Assembly (NCBI RefSeq): GCF_000173075.1
Contig: NZ_ABVL01000018.1
Span: 1 to 64,000, forward strand
Direction: 5' to 3'
Origin: Chthoniobacter flavus Ellin428
Lineage (GTDB): Bacteria; Verrucomicrobiota; Verrucomicrobiia; Chthoniobacterales; Chthoniobacteraceae
DNA length: 64,000 bases
In this document: positions 8,494 to 17,287 of the stretch, piece by piece
How positions within the stretch are numbered: the first letter of the stretch is position 1
Layout: the number at the start of each line of letters is the position of its first letter
Position numbers and translations under genes: made by a program
The notes under the pieces: generated by a model
What the model saw: the letters and a program-made list of their open reading frames with translations, nothing else
What the model was told of the DNA's origin: nothing
Database searches by the model: none

Positions 8494-10203
8494 TTACTTC
8501 GCCTCTTCGCCGACCTTCTGGAAATGCAGCGTCGGGCGTTTGCCGCCGACGAATGGCAGATCCTGCACGTCGAAGAACAGAATGAGAATCATGAACCCGA
8601 CGATGAGCACGGTGAAGGTCGCTTGTACGTATTCCCAAATACGTGGGTTCATGGGCTTGCGACGGATAGCCTCCAAAATGGCCAGGGTGATGTGGCTGCC
8701 ATCCAAAGGCGGAATCGGCAACAGGTTGAGGAGGGCGAGGTTGACGTTGAGTACTACACTAAACCAGATCGCCATCCGGATGCCTTCAGGACTGGAAAGC
8801 ATGTGATAATAGGCGTTCATCATCATCACCGGCCCACCCATGTGTTGCACACTGATACTGGATTTGCGGGAGATTACCCCATCGAGTGTATTGACGATGG
8901 CCATGAAGCTGAGGCGCACCTGTTCGAGGGGCTTGGGATGGACCAGGCTGGAAATGCCCATGTTATCGAACATCACCCCGTCGGTGTTGTCCGGGACAAT
9001 GCCGATCTTGCCCAGTTTCTTCATGCCGTCCGGGAGACCGAGCGGGACTTGCGGCGTAACCTTGATCTCCTGCGCCTTGCCGTCGCGCTGCACCTGCAGG
9101 GCCACGGTCTTGTCCGCATGCGCGCCGATGTAGTCGATGAACTCGAAGACCGAATTCATCTCCTTGCCATCCGCGCTCAAAACGACGTCATCCTTTTGCA
9201 GGCCAGCCGCCGCGGCGGGCGTTTCTTTTTCGACGGCGACGATGAGTATGCCCTTCGGATCGAAGTCCAGCGGCATGCTCTTCCGGGGCCGCTTGGCGAT
9301 CGACTCATCCGCCGGGCCTTCCGGCCGTTCCACAGTCAGGTGGAAAGGACCGACCGGATGATCCTTGATGTAATCGTAGATGCCATCCGGGCTGTAGAGT
9401 TTCTGGCCGTTGATCGCGGTGATGATGTCGTCCTTTTGCAGCCCGGCCTTGGCGCCGGCCGAATCCGGCTTCACCTTCGCGACGACGGAGCTGGTCGACG
9501 GCCCGATGCCGATGCTGCGGAGATTCGAACGGTTCCACCAGTGGGCCTTTTGCGCAGTCTCCGGCGTGACGGCGATGGTCTTCTTCTCCGTCTTGCCGTT
9601 TTCCTCACGCTCGACGACCACATTGATGGTGCTGTTTTCGCTCCGGACGATGCTCCACTGGATGCTGTCCGAGGACATTCCATTGAAGCGGGTCACGGGA
9701 TGACCATCCACGGCGATAATTTTGTCGCCGACCATCAGCCCAGCCGCTTGCGCGGGCATGTCTTCACCGACAATACCAATCACCGTCGTGCTTTCAGCCT
9801 CGCTCAGCGGCCTGCCTGCCTGCCAAACGATGATCGCAAAGGTGACCGCGAGCAAGAAGCTGAAGAGTGGTCCCGCAAAAGCCACGATGATCTTATCCAA
9901 CGCGGAGATCGGCGGAAGCTGGTCTTGCGGGGTCTCTGACTCGCCTTCGAAACCTTCCATCGAGGCAAGCTGCGGCAGGGCGACGAAACCACCGAAAGGA
10001 ATGGACCCGAGACTGTATTCCACCCCATTGACCTTCTTTTTCCAGAGTGGTTTGCCAAACCAAACACCAAATTTCTCGATCTTCAGCCCCCGCCAGCGGG
10101 CCGTCAGGAAGTGCCCCAGTTCATGCACGATGATCATCAGGTTAAAGATGACCAACACCTCGATGATGATGCGAACGACTTTGAGGATATGGAGAATGAT
10201 CAT
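8494..10203 (-). CDS. rseP: RIP-type site-2 protease with PDZ domains (RseP-like)
   Basis: 569 aa. The zinc protease motif HELGH is at residues 27-31 in the first membrane segment, and the second active-site motif with LLPIPPLDGSH is near the C-terminus. Between them are two to three PDZ-like segments (for example AAGLMVGDKIIAVDGHPV, AGLQKDDVVLSADGKEM), more than in E. coli RseP. The enzyme cleaves membrane-bound anti-sigma factors or signal peptides inside the bilayer. It lies between dxr (82 bases upstream) and ispG (about 110 bases downstream), the usual neighbourhood of this family. Confidence 0.93.
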   Translation of the reverse strand: MIILHILKVVRIIIEVLVIFNLMIIVHELGHFLTARWRGLKIEKFGVWFGKPLWKKKVNGVEYSLGSIPFGGFVALPQLASMEGFEGESETPQDQLPPISALDKIIVAFAGPLFSFLLAVTFAIIVWQAGRPLSEAESTTVIGIVGEDMPAQAAGLMVGDKIIAVDGHPVTRFNGMSSDSIQWSIVRSENSTINVVVEREENGKTEKKTIAVTPETAQKAHWWNRSNLRSIGIGPSTSSVVAKVKPDSAGAKAGLQKDDIITAINGQKLYSPDGIYDYIKDHPVGPFHLTVERPEGPADESIAKRPRKSMPLDFDPKGILIVAVEKETPAAAAGLQKDDVVLSADGKEMNSVFEFIDYIGAHADKTVALQVQRDGKAQEIKVTPQVPLGLPDGMKKLGKIGIVPDNTDGVMFDNMGISSLVHPKPLEQVRLSFMAIVNTLDGVISRKSSISVQHMGGPVMMMNAYYHMLSSPEGIRMAIWFSVVLNVNLALLNLLPIPPLDGSHITLAILEAIRRKPMNPRIWEYVQATFTVLIVGFMILILFFDVQDLPFVGGKRPTLHFQKVGEEAK

Positions 10204-10285
10204 AGAGGAAAATAAACCACGGACTGCAGTAGGGACACGTCTGGAAAACGGGCGTTCATTCGGCGTGCTTCACTGCTTTCCGTGG

Positions 10286-11479
10286 TCAAAAAAGAAGCTC
10301 AGTCGCGCGGGAGCGCGCCCAAGCATCCGCTGCCAAGATAGCATCCAAGTCCGCGCCTGCAATGGAACGGTGCTGGCGCATCACTTGTTCCACAGTCTGC
10401 CAGATGGCCGTAAAGCCACAGTGTTTTCGGAGGAAAGCAGCCACCGCCACCTCGTTGGCGGCATTGAGCACGGCGGGCAGGGTGCCGCCGGTCTCGCCGG
10501 CCCAGCGGGCGAGATTCAGGGCCGGGAAATCGTCGAGCCGTGGGGCTTCGAATTCCAGCTTGGCCAGCTTGGCGAAATCGAGGGATTTCAGAGTATTCGG
10601 CACGCGTTCCGGCCAGGTGACGGCGTATTGAATGGGGAAGCACATGTCCGTGGTCGAAAGCTGGGCGAGCACGGAGCTATCGATGAACTCGACCATCGAA
10701 TGGACGATCGATTGCGGGTGCACGATCACTTCGACGCGGGCCATTTCCACGTCGAAAAGCCAGCGGGCCTCGATCATTTCCAGGCCCTTGTTGAAGAGCG
10801 TGGCGGAATCGATGGTGATCTTCGCGCCCATGTTCCAGGTGGGGTGCTTGAGCGCCTGATCGGGCGTGACCCCGGCGAGGCTGGCCACCGGCCACTTGCG
10901 GAACGGGCCGCCGCTGGCGGTGAGAATGAGGCGCCGCACGTCGGACGAGAGCGACCGCGAAGTTCGGAGCTCGGAGTTCGGAGTTCGGGAAGCCTCTTTC
11001 ACCCGATCTTCCATCTCCGATCTCCCATCTCCGATCTGCGATCTCCCATCGAGGCACTGGAAGATGGCGTTGTGCTCGCTGTCCACGGGCAGCACTTTCA
11101 CGCCCTTGCGTTTCGCCGCACCCATGACGGCTTCGCCGGCCATGACGAGGATTTCCTTGCTGGCCACGGCGATGTCCTTGCCCGCCTCGATGGCGGCGAG
11201 CGCGGGACGCAGGCCGCCGGTGCCGACGATGGCGATGAGCACGAGATCGGCCTCGGGCATCGTGGCCAGCTCGACCAGGCGATCCACTCCATCCGGGCCG
11301 GAGGAAATGGCGAGTCTGGCTCCGGGGAACTCCTGGCCGGCCGCGCGCAGCTTTTCCTCATTGGAATGCGCGGACATGCCGACGATTTCCATCCGCTCCG
11401 GGATGTCGCGGGCGACTTTCCGGGCGCTTTCGCCGATCGAGCCGGTGGCTCCTAAAATGACGACACGGCGTTTTCTCAT
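10286..11479 (-). CDS. dxr: 1-deoxy-D-xylulose 5-phosphate reductoisomerase with in-frame repeat insertion
   Basis: 397 aa. NADPH motif GATGSIG at residues 10-16, metal ligands in PVDSEHNAIF (Asp133, Glu135), and the substrate loop ASGGPFRKWP. It converts DXP to MEP, the committed step of the MEP pathway. Its ATG overlaps the cdsA stop by 4 bases. Oddity: about residues 146-174 (starting GRSQIGDGRSEMED and including TPNSELRTS) are encoded by a hairpin repeat and are extra relative to the family; they fall between the metal-binding motif and ASGGPF, a region likely to be a surface loop. Confidence 0.95.
   Translation of the reverse strand: MRKRRVVILGATGSIGESARKVARDIPERMEIVGMSAHSNEEKLRAAGQEFPGARLAISSGPDGVDRLVELATMPEADLVLIAIVGTGGLRPALAAIEAGKDIAVASKEILVMAGEAVMGAAKRKGVKVLPVDSEHNAIFQCLDGRSQIGDGRSEMEDRVKEASRTPNSELRTSRSLSSDVRRLILTASGGPFRKWPVASLAGVTPDQALKHPTWNMGAKITIDSATLFNKGLEMIEARWLFDVEMARVEVIVHPQSIVHSMVEFIDSSVLAQLSTTDMCFPIQYAVTWPERVPNTLKSLDFAKLAKLEFEAPRLDDFPALNLARWAGETGGTLPAVLNAANEVAVAAFLRKHCGFTAIWQTVEQVMRQHRSIAGADLDAILAADAWARSRATELLF
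10959..11051. repeat. Hairpin repeat with 7-bp units, inside dxr
   Basis: The left arm (10959-10990) is a run of AGTTCGG variants; the right arm (11004-11051) is a run of CCGATCT / CCATCTC variants. Units pair at 6 of 7 positions. The loop is about 13 bases. The design matches the ispG element, and both encode a (S/T)PNSE(F/L)RT peptide, yet the right arms differ in sequence, so it is the architecture that is shared. Confidence 0.75.
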
Positions 11480-12360
11480 GACACGTTGAGCACGAACCGC
11501 AGATAGAAGAAGAGGAGCGGCGCGGTGAAAAGAATCGAGTCGATGAGATCGAGCGCGCCACCGATACCCGGCAGGAGATGGCCCGAATCCTTCACGTCGC
11601 AGCTGCGCTTGATGATCGATTCACCGAGGTCGCCGATGATCGCGGCGAGGCCCAGACCGAGGCCGAGGAAGATCGCATCCCGCTGGTGGAAATAGGAGAG
11701 CGTGTGTTTGGGCATCCACGCCACCATCGCGCACGCACCACCGGTGGAAAAGGCGAGCGCCCCCACAAACCCTTCCCAGGTTTTCTTCGGGGAGATGTGG
11801 GGGACCATGAGGTGTTTGCCAACGAGCGATCCGGTGACGTAAGCGCCCATGTCGCTGAATTTCGTCACCAGGATGAGAAATAGCACGTAAAAATGACCGG
11901 TGACGTGGCCGGCCGCATCGCGTGGCAGGATGTAAACGATCTTCGTCACGAAAGTGAACATCCAGGTGACGTAAAAGAGGCCGAAGAGCGTATACGCCAT
12001 GGTGTCGAGCGGCGAAATGTCGCGCGTGCGCTGGAACATCTGGCGGGCGAAGACCACGAGCAAAAAGAAGAGCAGCGTGGCGACCTCGAAGTCGTAGGAA
12101 TGCAGCGGTCCGATCTGGCTGAAGTAGTAGAAGCTCCCGATGAGGAAGATGCCGCCGCAGATCAGACCGATGATCTTGAAGTTCGGCAGCTTCTTGTGAT
12201 CGAGCATCGTGTAGTATTCCCACAGCCCGACCATCGCGAGGCTGCCAATGAGGAAGTCGAAGCCGAGTTCGTACCCGGAAAGGATGATCCACAGGGCGAC
12301 TGTCCAAAGCACCACCGTCGAGCCGAAGCGGCGAAGAAAAACGAGGCTGTTTGGCGTCAT
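11476..12360 (-). CDS. cdsA: Phosphatidate cytidylyltransferase
   Basis: 294 aa from the ATG at 12360 (a GTG 12 bases upstream is possible). Multiple membrane segments; the CDS family signature is visible near the C-terminus as SIIKRSCDVKDSGHLLPGIG with GGALDLIDS after it. It makes CDP-diacylglycerol from phosphatidic acid and CTP at the inner membrane. It is the first gene of the minus-strand run cdsA-dxr-rseP-ispG. No undecaprenyl diphosphate synthase gene is seen upstream, where it often lies. Confidence 0.93.
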   Translation of the reverse strand: MTPNSLVFLRRFGSTVVLWTVALWIILSGYELGFDFLIGSLAMVGLWEYYTMLDHKKLPNFKIIGLICGGIFLIGSFYYFSQIGPLHSYDFEVATLLFFLLVVFARQMFQRTRDISPLDTMAYTLFGLFYVTWMFTFVTKIVYILPRDAAGHVTGHFYVLFLILVTKFSDMGAYVTGSLVGKHLMVPHISPKKTWEGFVGALAFSTGGACAMVAWMPKHTLSYFHQRDAIFLGLGLGLAAIIGDLGESIIKRSCDVKDSGHLLPGIGGALDLIDSILFTAPLLFFYLRFVLNVS

Positions 12361-12714
12361 GTGGGAAGGCACAGGCAGCGTGCCGGGCGGGGAGAATCGG
12401 CAGGCGCTCCCTGCTTGGCAAGCTTGGTCTGAAGGAGGGTGGATTTTCTAAGGCGACGGAGGGCCACGAAAAGGCGCAAAAATGAGGCGTCGCAGGGTCT
12501 GAGCAGGGAGCGCGCCCTACCCGTGGTATCATCCTCAGCGGAGCTTTCTTTTGGAATACGCTGCCGCGCGATCCCCCCCCCCCGCCAACAACTCCCTGGC
12601 CTTGCTCCAAAAGAAAGTTCCACTACCGTCCGCCGGGAAAATCGCCATGAATTGAGTGTTGAGACCGTGCTCGACGGCGACCACACTGCGATGGAACCTT
12701 CAACCCGCACTACT
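12361..12714. other. Divergent intergenic region with inverted repeat and poly-C run
   Basis: The gap between cdsA (minus) and the ACT-domain gene (plus) must hold both promoters, none of which I can place with confidence. It contains an inverted repeat, CTTTCTTTTGGA near 12543-12555 and TCCAAAAGAAAG near 12608-12620, that encloses an 11-base C run at about 12573-12583. A GGGAGCGCGCCC-like fragment near 12500 resembles the arms at 6399-6480. Confidence 0.5.
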
Positions 12715-13110
12715 ATGGAAATCGTCAAACAACTTTCCGTCTTTCTCGCCAACAAGCCCGGCATGCTCGCGGATGTCTGCAATGAACTGGCCAAAGCGGA
12801 CATCAACATTTTCGCCCTCACGATTTCCGATACCGCCGACCATTCCGTGGTCCGCATGGTGGTCAGCGACCCGGAGAAGGCGCTGGCTATTTTCGAGGAG
12901 CGCGGCGTGCTCACCGTGGGCAGCAAGGTGCTCGCCATCGAGAACAACAACAAGCCGGGCATGTTGGCCAAGATTTCCGCGCGCCTGGCCAAGGCGAAGA
13001 TCAACATCGAATACGCCTATCTCGCCACGAGTCCCGGCGCGAAGAAGGGGTTGCTCATCATGCGGGTGGATGACACCAAACACGCGCTGAAGGTGCTGAA
13101 GAAGGACTAG
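12715..13110 (+). CDS. Tandem ACT-domain protein
   Basis: 131 aa from the ATG at 12715; the frame is open further upstream (ATG at 12691 is an alternative), but family similarity begins at MEIVKQLSVFLANKPG. Two ACT domains, about residues 1-66 and 68-131, each with the NKPGML turn typical of amino-acid binding. Proteins of this kind are stand-alone amino-acid sensors; in many bacteria they lie near amino-acid biosynthesis genes, but here glgX follows after 20 bases. No clear Shine-Dalgarno sequence is visible. Confidence 0.85.
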   Translation: MEIVKQLSVFLANKPGMLADVCNELAKADINIFALTISDTADHSVVRMVVSDPEKALAIFEERGVLTVGSKVLAIENNNKPGMLAKISARLAKAKINIEYAYLATSPGAKKGLLIMRVDDTKHALKVLKKD

Positions 13111-13130
13111 CGCTGCCGGCTCGGGAGATC

Positions 13131-15338
13131 ATGTCGCAATCTCAAGTCTGGCGGGGCCTGCCTTACCCTCTCGGCGCCACGGTGATGGATCAGGGCGTGA
13201 ATTTCGCGCTCTTTTCCGAAAACGCCACCGGCGTGGATTTGTGCCTCTTTGACAGCGCCGATGCGCCGCAGGAAACCGCGCGCATTCGCATGACCGAACA
13301 CACCGACCAGGTGTGGCATTGTTTCCTGCCCGACATCAAAGCCGGGCAGCACTACGGCTACCGTGTCTACGGGCCCTACGAGCCGAAGGAAGGACACCGC
13401 TTTAATCCGGCGAAACTACTCATCGATCCGTATGCCAGGGCCATCGCCGGCGAAGTGGAATGGAGTGACGAGATGTTCGGCTACAAGGTGGGTCCGGGGA
13501 AGGATGCTGACCTTGTGATCGACCCGCGCGACGACGCCTTTGGCATTCCGAAGTGCGTCGTCGTCGACAACCGCTTCGACTGGGGCGGCGACCACCAACT
13601 CGCCACGCCGCTGCATCGTTCGGTCATCTACGAGGCGCACGTGAAGGGCTTCTCGAAGCTCTGCCCGCACATTCCCGAGAAACTCCGCGGCACCTACGCG
13701 GCGCTCGGGACGGATTTCGCCATCGACTACTTCAAGAAGCTCGGCGTCAACGCGGTGGAGTTGTTGCCGGTGCACCATTTCATTCACGACGATTTTCTCC
13801 AAAAGAAGGGACTGACGAACTACTGGGGCTACAATTCCATCGGCTACTTCGCCCCGCACGCTGCCTACGCCAGCGGCGGCGTGAACGGCCAGCAGGTCAC
13901 CGAGTTCAAGCAGATGGTGAAGAACCTGCACGCAGCGAATATCGAGGTCATTCTCGATGTGGTCTACAACCACACCGCGGAAGGAAATCAGCTCGGCCCG
14001 ACGCTGTGTTTCCGCGGTGTGGACAATGCCGCCTATTACCGTCTCCTGCCGGACAACAAGCGGTTCCACATGGACTACACCGGCTGTGGCAACACGCTAA
14101 ACATGATGCACCCGCGCGTGCTGCAGCTCATCATGGATTCGCTGCGCTACTGGGTGCTGGAGATGCACGTGGACGGCTTCCGCTTTGACCTCGCGGCCAC
14201 GCTGGCGCGCGAGTTGCACGAAGTCAGCCGGCTCTCGGCCTTCTTCGATATCATCCACCAGGACCCGATCCTCTCGCAGGTGAAGCTCATCGCTGAACCG
14301 TGGGACGTGGGCGAGGGCGGATATCAGGTGGGCAATTTCCCGGTGCTCTGGGCGGAATGGAACGGCAAGTATCGCGACAATATTCGCGGCTACTGGAAGG
14401 GCGACGAGCACATCTCGGAATTTGCCTATCGCATCACCGGCAGTTCCGATCTCTACCAACGCGATGGCAAGCGCCCCTACGCGAGCATCAACTTCGTCGT
14501 CGCCCACGATGGCTTTACGCTGCACGATCTCGTCAGCTACAACGACAAGCACAACGAGGCCAACGGCGAAGGCAACCGCGACGGCGACAATCACGGCCGC
14601 TCCTGGAACTGCGGCGTCGAGGGTCCGACGGAGGACGAAAAGATCAATACCCTGCGCCGACGGCAGCAGCGCAATTTCCTCGCCACGCTTTTCCTCTCCC
14701 AAGGCGTGCCCATGCTCTGCGGCGGCGACGAATACGGCCGCACGCAGAAGGGCAACAACAACGCCTATTGCCAGGATAACGAGCTGAACTGGCTCTCGTG
14801 GGAGCGCACGGACTGGGAGCAGCGGCAGGAGGAATTCACCGCGAAGCTCATCCATTTCCGTCACGCGCATCCCATCTTCCGGCGGCCGAAGTTTTTCCAG
14901 GGGCGCAAGATTCGTGGCATGGAGGCGAAGGACCTGTTGTGGTTCAACGCCGACGGCAGCGAGATGACCGAGGAGCATTGGAACCGCAGCTTCATCCGCT
15001 GCATCGGCGTGGTGCTGGTGGGTTTCGCCGAGGACATTCGCGATTACTACGGCAAGCCGGTGCACGACGATACCTTCATGTTGCTTTTCAATTCGCACCA
15101 CGAGGCCGTCGACTTCGTCATACCGGGCCGGGAGAAAGTGGTGTGGGAACGCATCATCGATACCGCGGATGAAGCGGGCTTCGTCGCGCAACCAACGACG
15201 CATCCCTCCGGCGACGAGCTGCCGCTGGAGCCACGCTCGATGTCCGTCTTCAAACTCACCGCCGGCTCGCAAGAGCACGCCCGCACCCCCTCGTGGAAAT
15301 TGCGCCCACCGGTGAAGCCGCCGACGAAGGCGGGGTAA
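13131..15338 (+). CDS. glgX: Glycogen debranching enzyme (GlgX/TreX-type GH13)
   Basis: 735 aa. N-terminal CBM48-like region (starting WRGLPYPLGATVMDQGVNFA), then a GH13 barrel with the conserved regions DVVYNHTAEG, DGFRFDLA (nucleophile Asp), LIAEPWD (acid Glu) and VAHDGFTLHD (transition-state Asp). The motif NEANGEGNRDGDNHGRSWNC is typical of GlgX. It hydrolyses alpha-1,6 branches of limit dextrins in glycogen breakdown. Start supported by GGGAG seven bases upstream of the ATG. The C-terminus has a Pro/Lys tail. Confidence 0.95.
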   Translation: MSQSQVWRGLPYPLGATVMDQGVNFALFSENATGVDLCLFDSADAPQETARIRMTEHTDQVWHCFLPDIKAGQHYGYRVYGPYEPKEGHRFNPAKLLIDPYARAIAGEVEWSDEMFGYKVGPGKDADLVIDPRDDAFGIPKCVVVDNRFDWGGDHQLATPLHRSVIYEAHVKGFSKLCPHIPEKLRGTYAALGTDFAIDYFKKLGVNAVELLPVHHFIHDDFLQKKGLTNYWGYNSIGYFAPHAAYASGGVNGQQVTEFKQMVKNLHAANIEVILDVVYNHTAEGNQLGPTLCFRGVDNAAYYRLLPDNKRFHMDYTGCGNTLNMMHPRVLQLIMDSLRYWVLEMHVDGFRFDLAATLARELHEVSRLSAFFDIIHQDPILSQVKLIAEPWDVGEGGYQVGNFPVLWAEWNGKYRDNIRGYWKGDEHISEFAYRITGSSDLYQRDGKRPYASINFVVAHDGFTLHDLVSYNDKHNEANGEGNRDGDNHGRSWNCGVEGPTEDEKINTLRRRQQRNFLATLFLSQGVPMLCGGDEYGRTQKGNNNAYCQDNELNWLSWERTDWEQRQEEFTAKLIHFRHAHPIFRRPKFFQGRKIRGMEAKDLLWFNADGSEMTEEHWNRSFIRCIGVVLVGFAEDIRDYYGKPVHDDTFMLLFNSHHEAVDFVIPGREKVVWERIIDTADEAGFVAQPTTHPSGDELPLEPRSMSVFKLTAGSQEHARTPSWKLRPPVKPPTKAG

Positions 15339-15399
15339 TTTTAAAACGCAGATTCGACGCTTTGGGAGAGCCGAGCTTGCGAGATGCCCGCGGAAACAT

Positions 15400-15635
15400 G
15401 GGGCAACTCCGTGGTGCCGTGGGGACAAACGCGGAGGCGCAGAGGTCGCAGAGGAGGTGCGAATGTGCGCTCCGTGGTTTCCTCCTATTCCTCCTATATC
15501 TCCTATTTCTTCATAGGAAGTATAGAACGGATAGGAGCGATAGGATGTCGCTCCGCTCAAAATGAGCGCGCGGTTTCGCTACCACCCCTCTCTGCGGCCC
15601 TCCGCGCTGCGCCCTCTGCGTTAAAGTAAAGCCGT
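15400..15635. repeat. Nested hairpin repeats between glgX and pyk
   Basis: Outer arms: units of GCAGAGG in 15428-15458, and their complement CCTCTGCG in 15588-15627. Inside is a second hairpin with CCTCCTAT-type units at 15480-15507 and ATAGGA-type units at 15515-15546. The inner element thus appears to have landed inside the outer one. The 376-base gap otherwise shows no coding sequence. Confidence 0.7.
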
Positions 15636-15714
15636 CGTAGCATTTCAAGTTTCGCCGTCACATCGCCACGCATTTCCGCTCGCCTAGCCCGACACCTTTC
15701 AGCTTCCCTCCCGC

Positions 15715-17117
15715 ATGCGAAAAACCAAAATCATTTGCACCCTGGGGCCGGCCACCGAGTCGGCGGAAGTCTTGCACGCGATGATCCATGCCGGAGCGAA
15801 TATTTTCCGGCTGAACATGAGCCATGCCCCGCACGATTGGGTGCGCGTGATCGTGCCGCGGATCCGCGCCATCGCCAAGGAACTCGGCGTGATGGTGGGC
15901 ATCCTCATGGACACCCAAGGCCCGGCCATCCGCACCGGTGATCTGCCGACGAAGCTCGATCTCAAGGTCGGCGACATTTTTGAGTTCACCGTGCGCGGCA
16001 CGCAGAGCCGAGGAACACTACTCGGTACCCGGTGAATTACGACGGGCTCATCGACGATATCTCCGTGGGCGACGTCGTGCTCGTGGACAATGGTAACATC
16101 CACATGAAGGTGCTCAACAAAAAGGGCAACCGGATCCGTTGCGAAGTGCTCACCTCCGGGACCATGGGCTCACGACGCCATATCAATCTGCCCGGCGTAA
16201 AAGTGAATCTGCCGCCGCTCACCGAGAAGGATCTCGCGGATGTCGCCGTCGGCGCCGAAATGCAAGTGGACTACGTCGCCCTCAGCTTTTGCCGTGAGCC
16301 GAGCGACGTGGAAGAACTGCGTCGCGTCCTGCGCTCGCACGACAGCACCGCGCGCATCGTGGCCAAGATCGAGGATCAGCTCGCGGTGAAGAACATCAAC
16401 GAGATCATCGAGACGACCGATGTGGTAATGGTCGCGCGCGGCGACCTCGGCATCGAATGCCCAATGGAGGATCTGCCGATCATCCAGCGCAAGATCGTCA
16501 AGCGCTGCCTGATGAAAGGCGTCCCGGTCATCGTGGCCACGCACATGCTCGAGTCAATGATCGCGAATCCCGTGCCCACGCGCGCGGAGATTACCGACGT
16601 GGCCAACGCCGTTTTCGAACAGGCCGACGCCATCATGCTCAGCGGCGAAACGACCGTGGGCAAATACCCGGTGAAGTGCGTCGAAGTAATGCACAAGGTG
16701 GCGACCCGCATCGAGCGCAGCGGCGGCGCCGGTTACGGCGAGGAGGCGATGCTCGAGGACGATCGGCAAAAGACCGTGCGCTCCGCGGTGTCGCTGGCCA
16801 ATTCCCTGCCCGACTCCAAGCTCGTCGTCTTCACCCGTCGCGGCACGATGGCGGATTACGTTTCCAATCTGCGCCCGAACGCACCTATCTACGCCTTCGC
16901 GCCGAACTACGAGGTCTGCCGCAAGCTGATCGTCAACTGGGGCACGTATCCGCACTATCTACCCTTTGACGCGAACCCTGGCCGCACCATCGGCTCCGCG
17001 ATCCAAACGCTGGTCGAAGCGAAGCTCACGAAAAAAGGCGACCACCTCGTGATCGTCAGCGACATGCTCGCCGGCGAAGAGCGCTTCGATACGATCCAGG
17101 TGCGCGTGGTCGGGTAG
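15715..17117 (+). CDS. pyk: Pyruvate kinase, reading frame broken near codon 100
   Basis: Two open frames together make one pyruvate kinase of about 467 residues: 15715-16035 (KTKIICTLGPATESAEV, FRLNMSH, MDTQGPAIRTG) and 16032-17117 (starting in the B domain, with IVAKIEDQLAVKNI, DVVMVARGDLGIE, VATHMLESM, DAIMLSGETTVGKYP). Comparison with the expected residues EEHYSVP in a third frame indicates two indels: about two bases missing near 16009 and one extra C in the CCC at 16028-16030. As written the gene cannot make full-length enzyme. This could be assembly error or real inactivation of this glycolytic enzyme. Confidence 0.9.
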
Positions 17118-17132
17118 GGATTCCGGGGCATT

Positions 17133-17213
17133 TCTTAATCTTAATCCTAATCTTAATCTTACTCCTGCCGGTCGGGATTAAGATTAAGATCAAGATTAAG
17201 ATTAAGAGGCCCA
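17133..17213. repeat. Hairpin repeat with 6-bp units (CTTAAT/ATTAAG)
   Basis: The left arm (about 17133-17163) is five near-copies of CTTAAT and the right arm (about 17174-17208) is five to six near-copies of ATTAAG, around a GC-rich loop. It sits between the convergent pyk and sigma factor genes. Same architecture as the elements at 3243, 7581 and 10959 but with unrelated AT-rich units. Confidence 0.8.
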
Positions 17214-17240
17214 CCGCCTCCTTCGTCCCACCACCAACTA

Positions 17241-17270
17241 AAAGGGCGCACTCTTTCGAGTGCGCCCTTT
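17241..17270 (-). terminator. Intrinsic terminator of the sigma factor gene
   Basis: Perfect 13-bp stem (AAAGGGCGCACTC / GAGTGCGCCCTTT) with a 4-base loop. Read on the minus strand it lies 18 bases past the sigma factor stop and is followed by TTTTAGTT, a plausible U-tract. On the plus strand the following sequence is less T-rich, so its use for pyk is doubtful. Confidence 0.8.
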
Positions 17271-17287
17271 GTGGGAATTGTTTTCGT

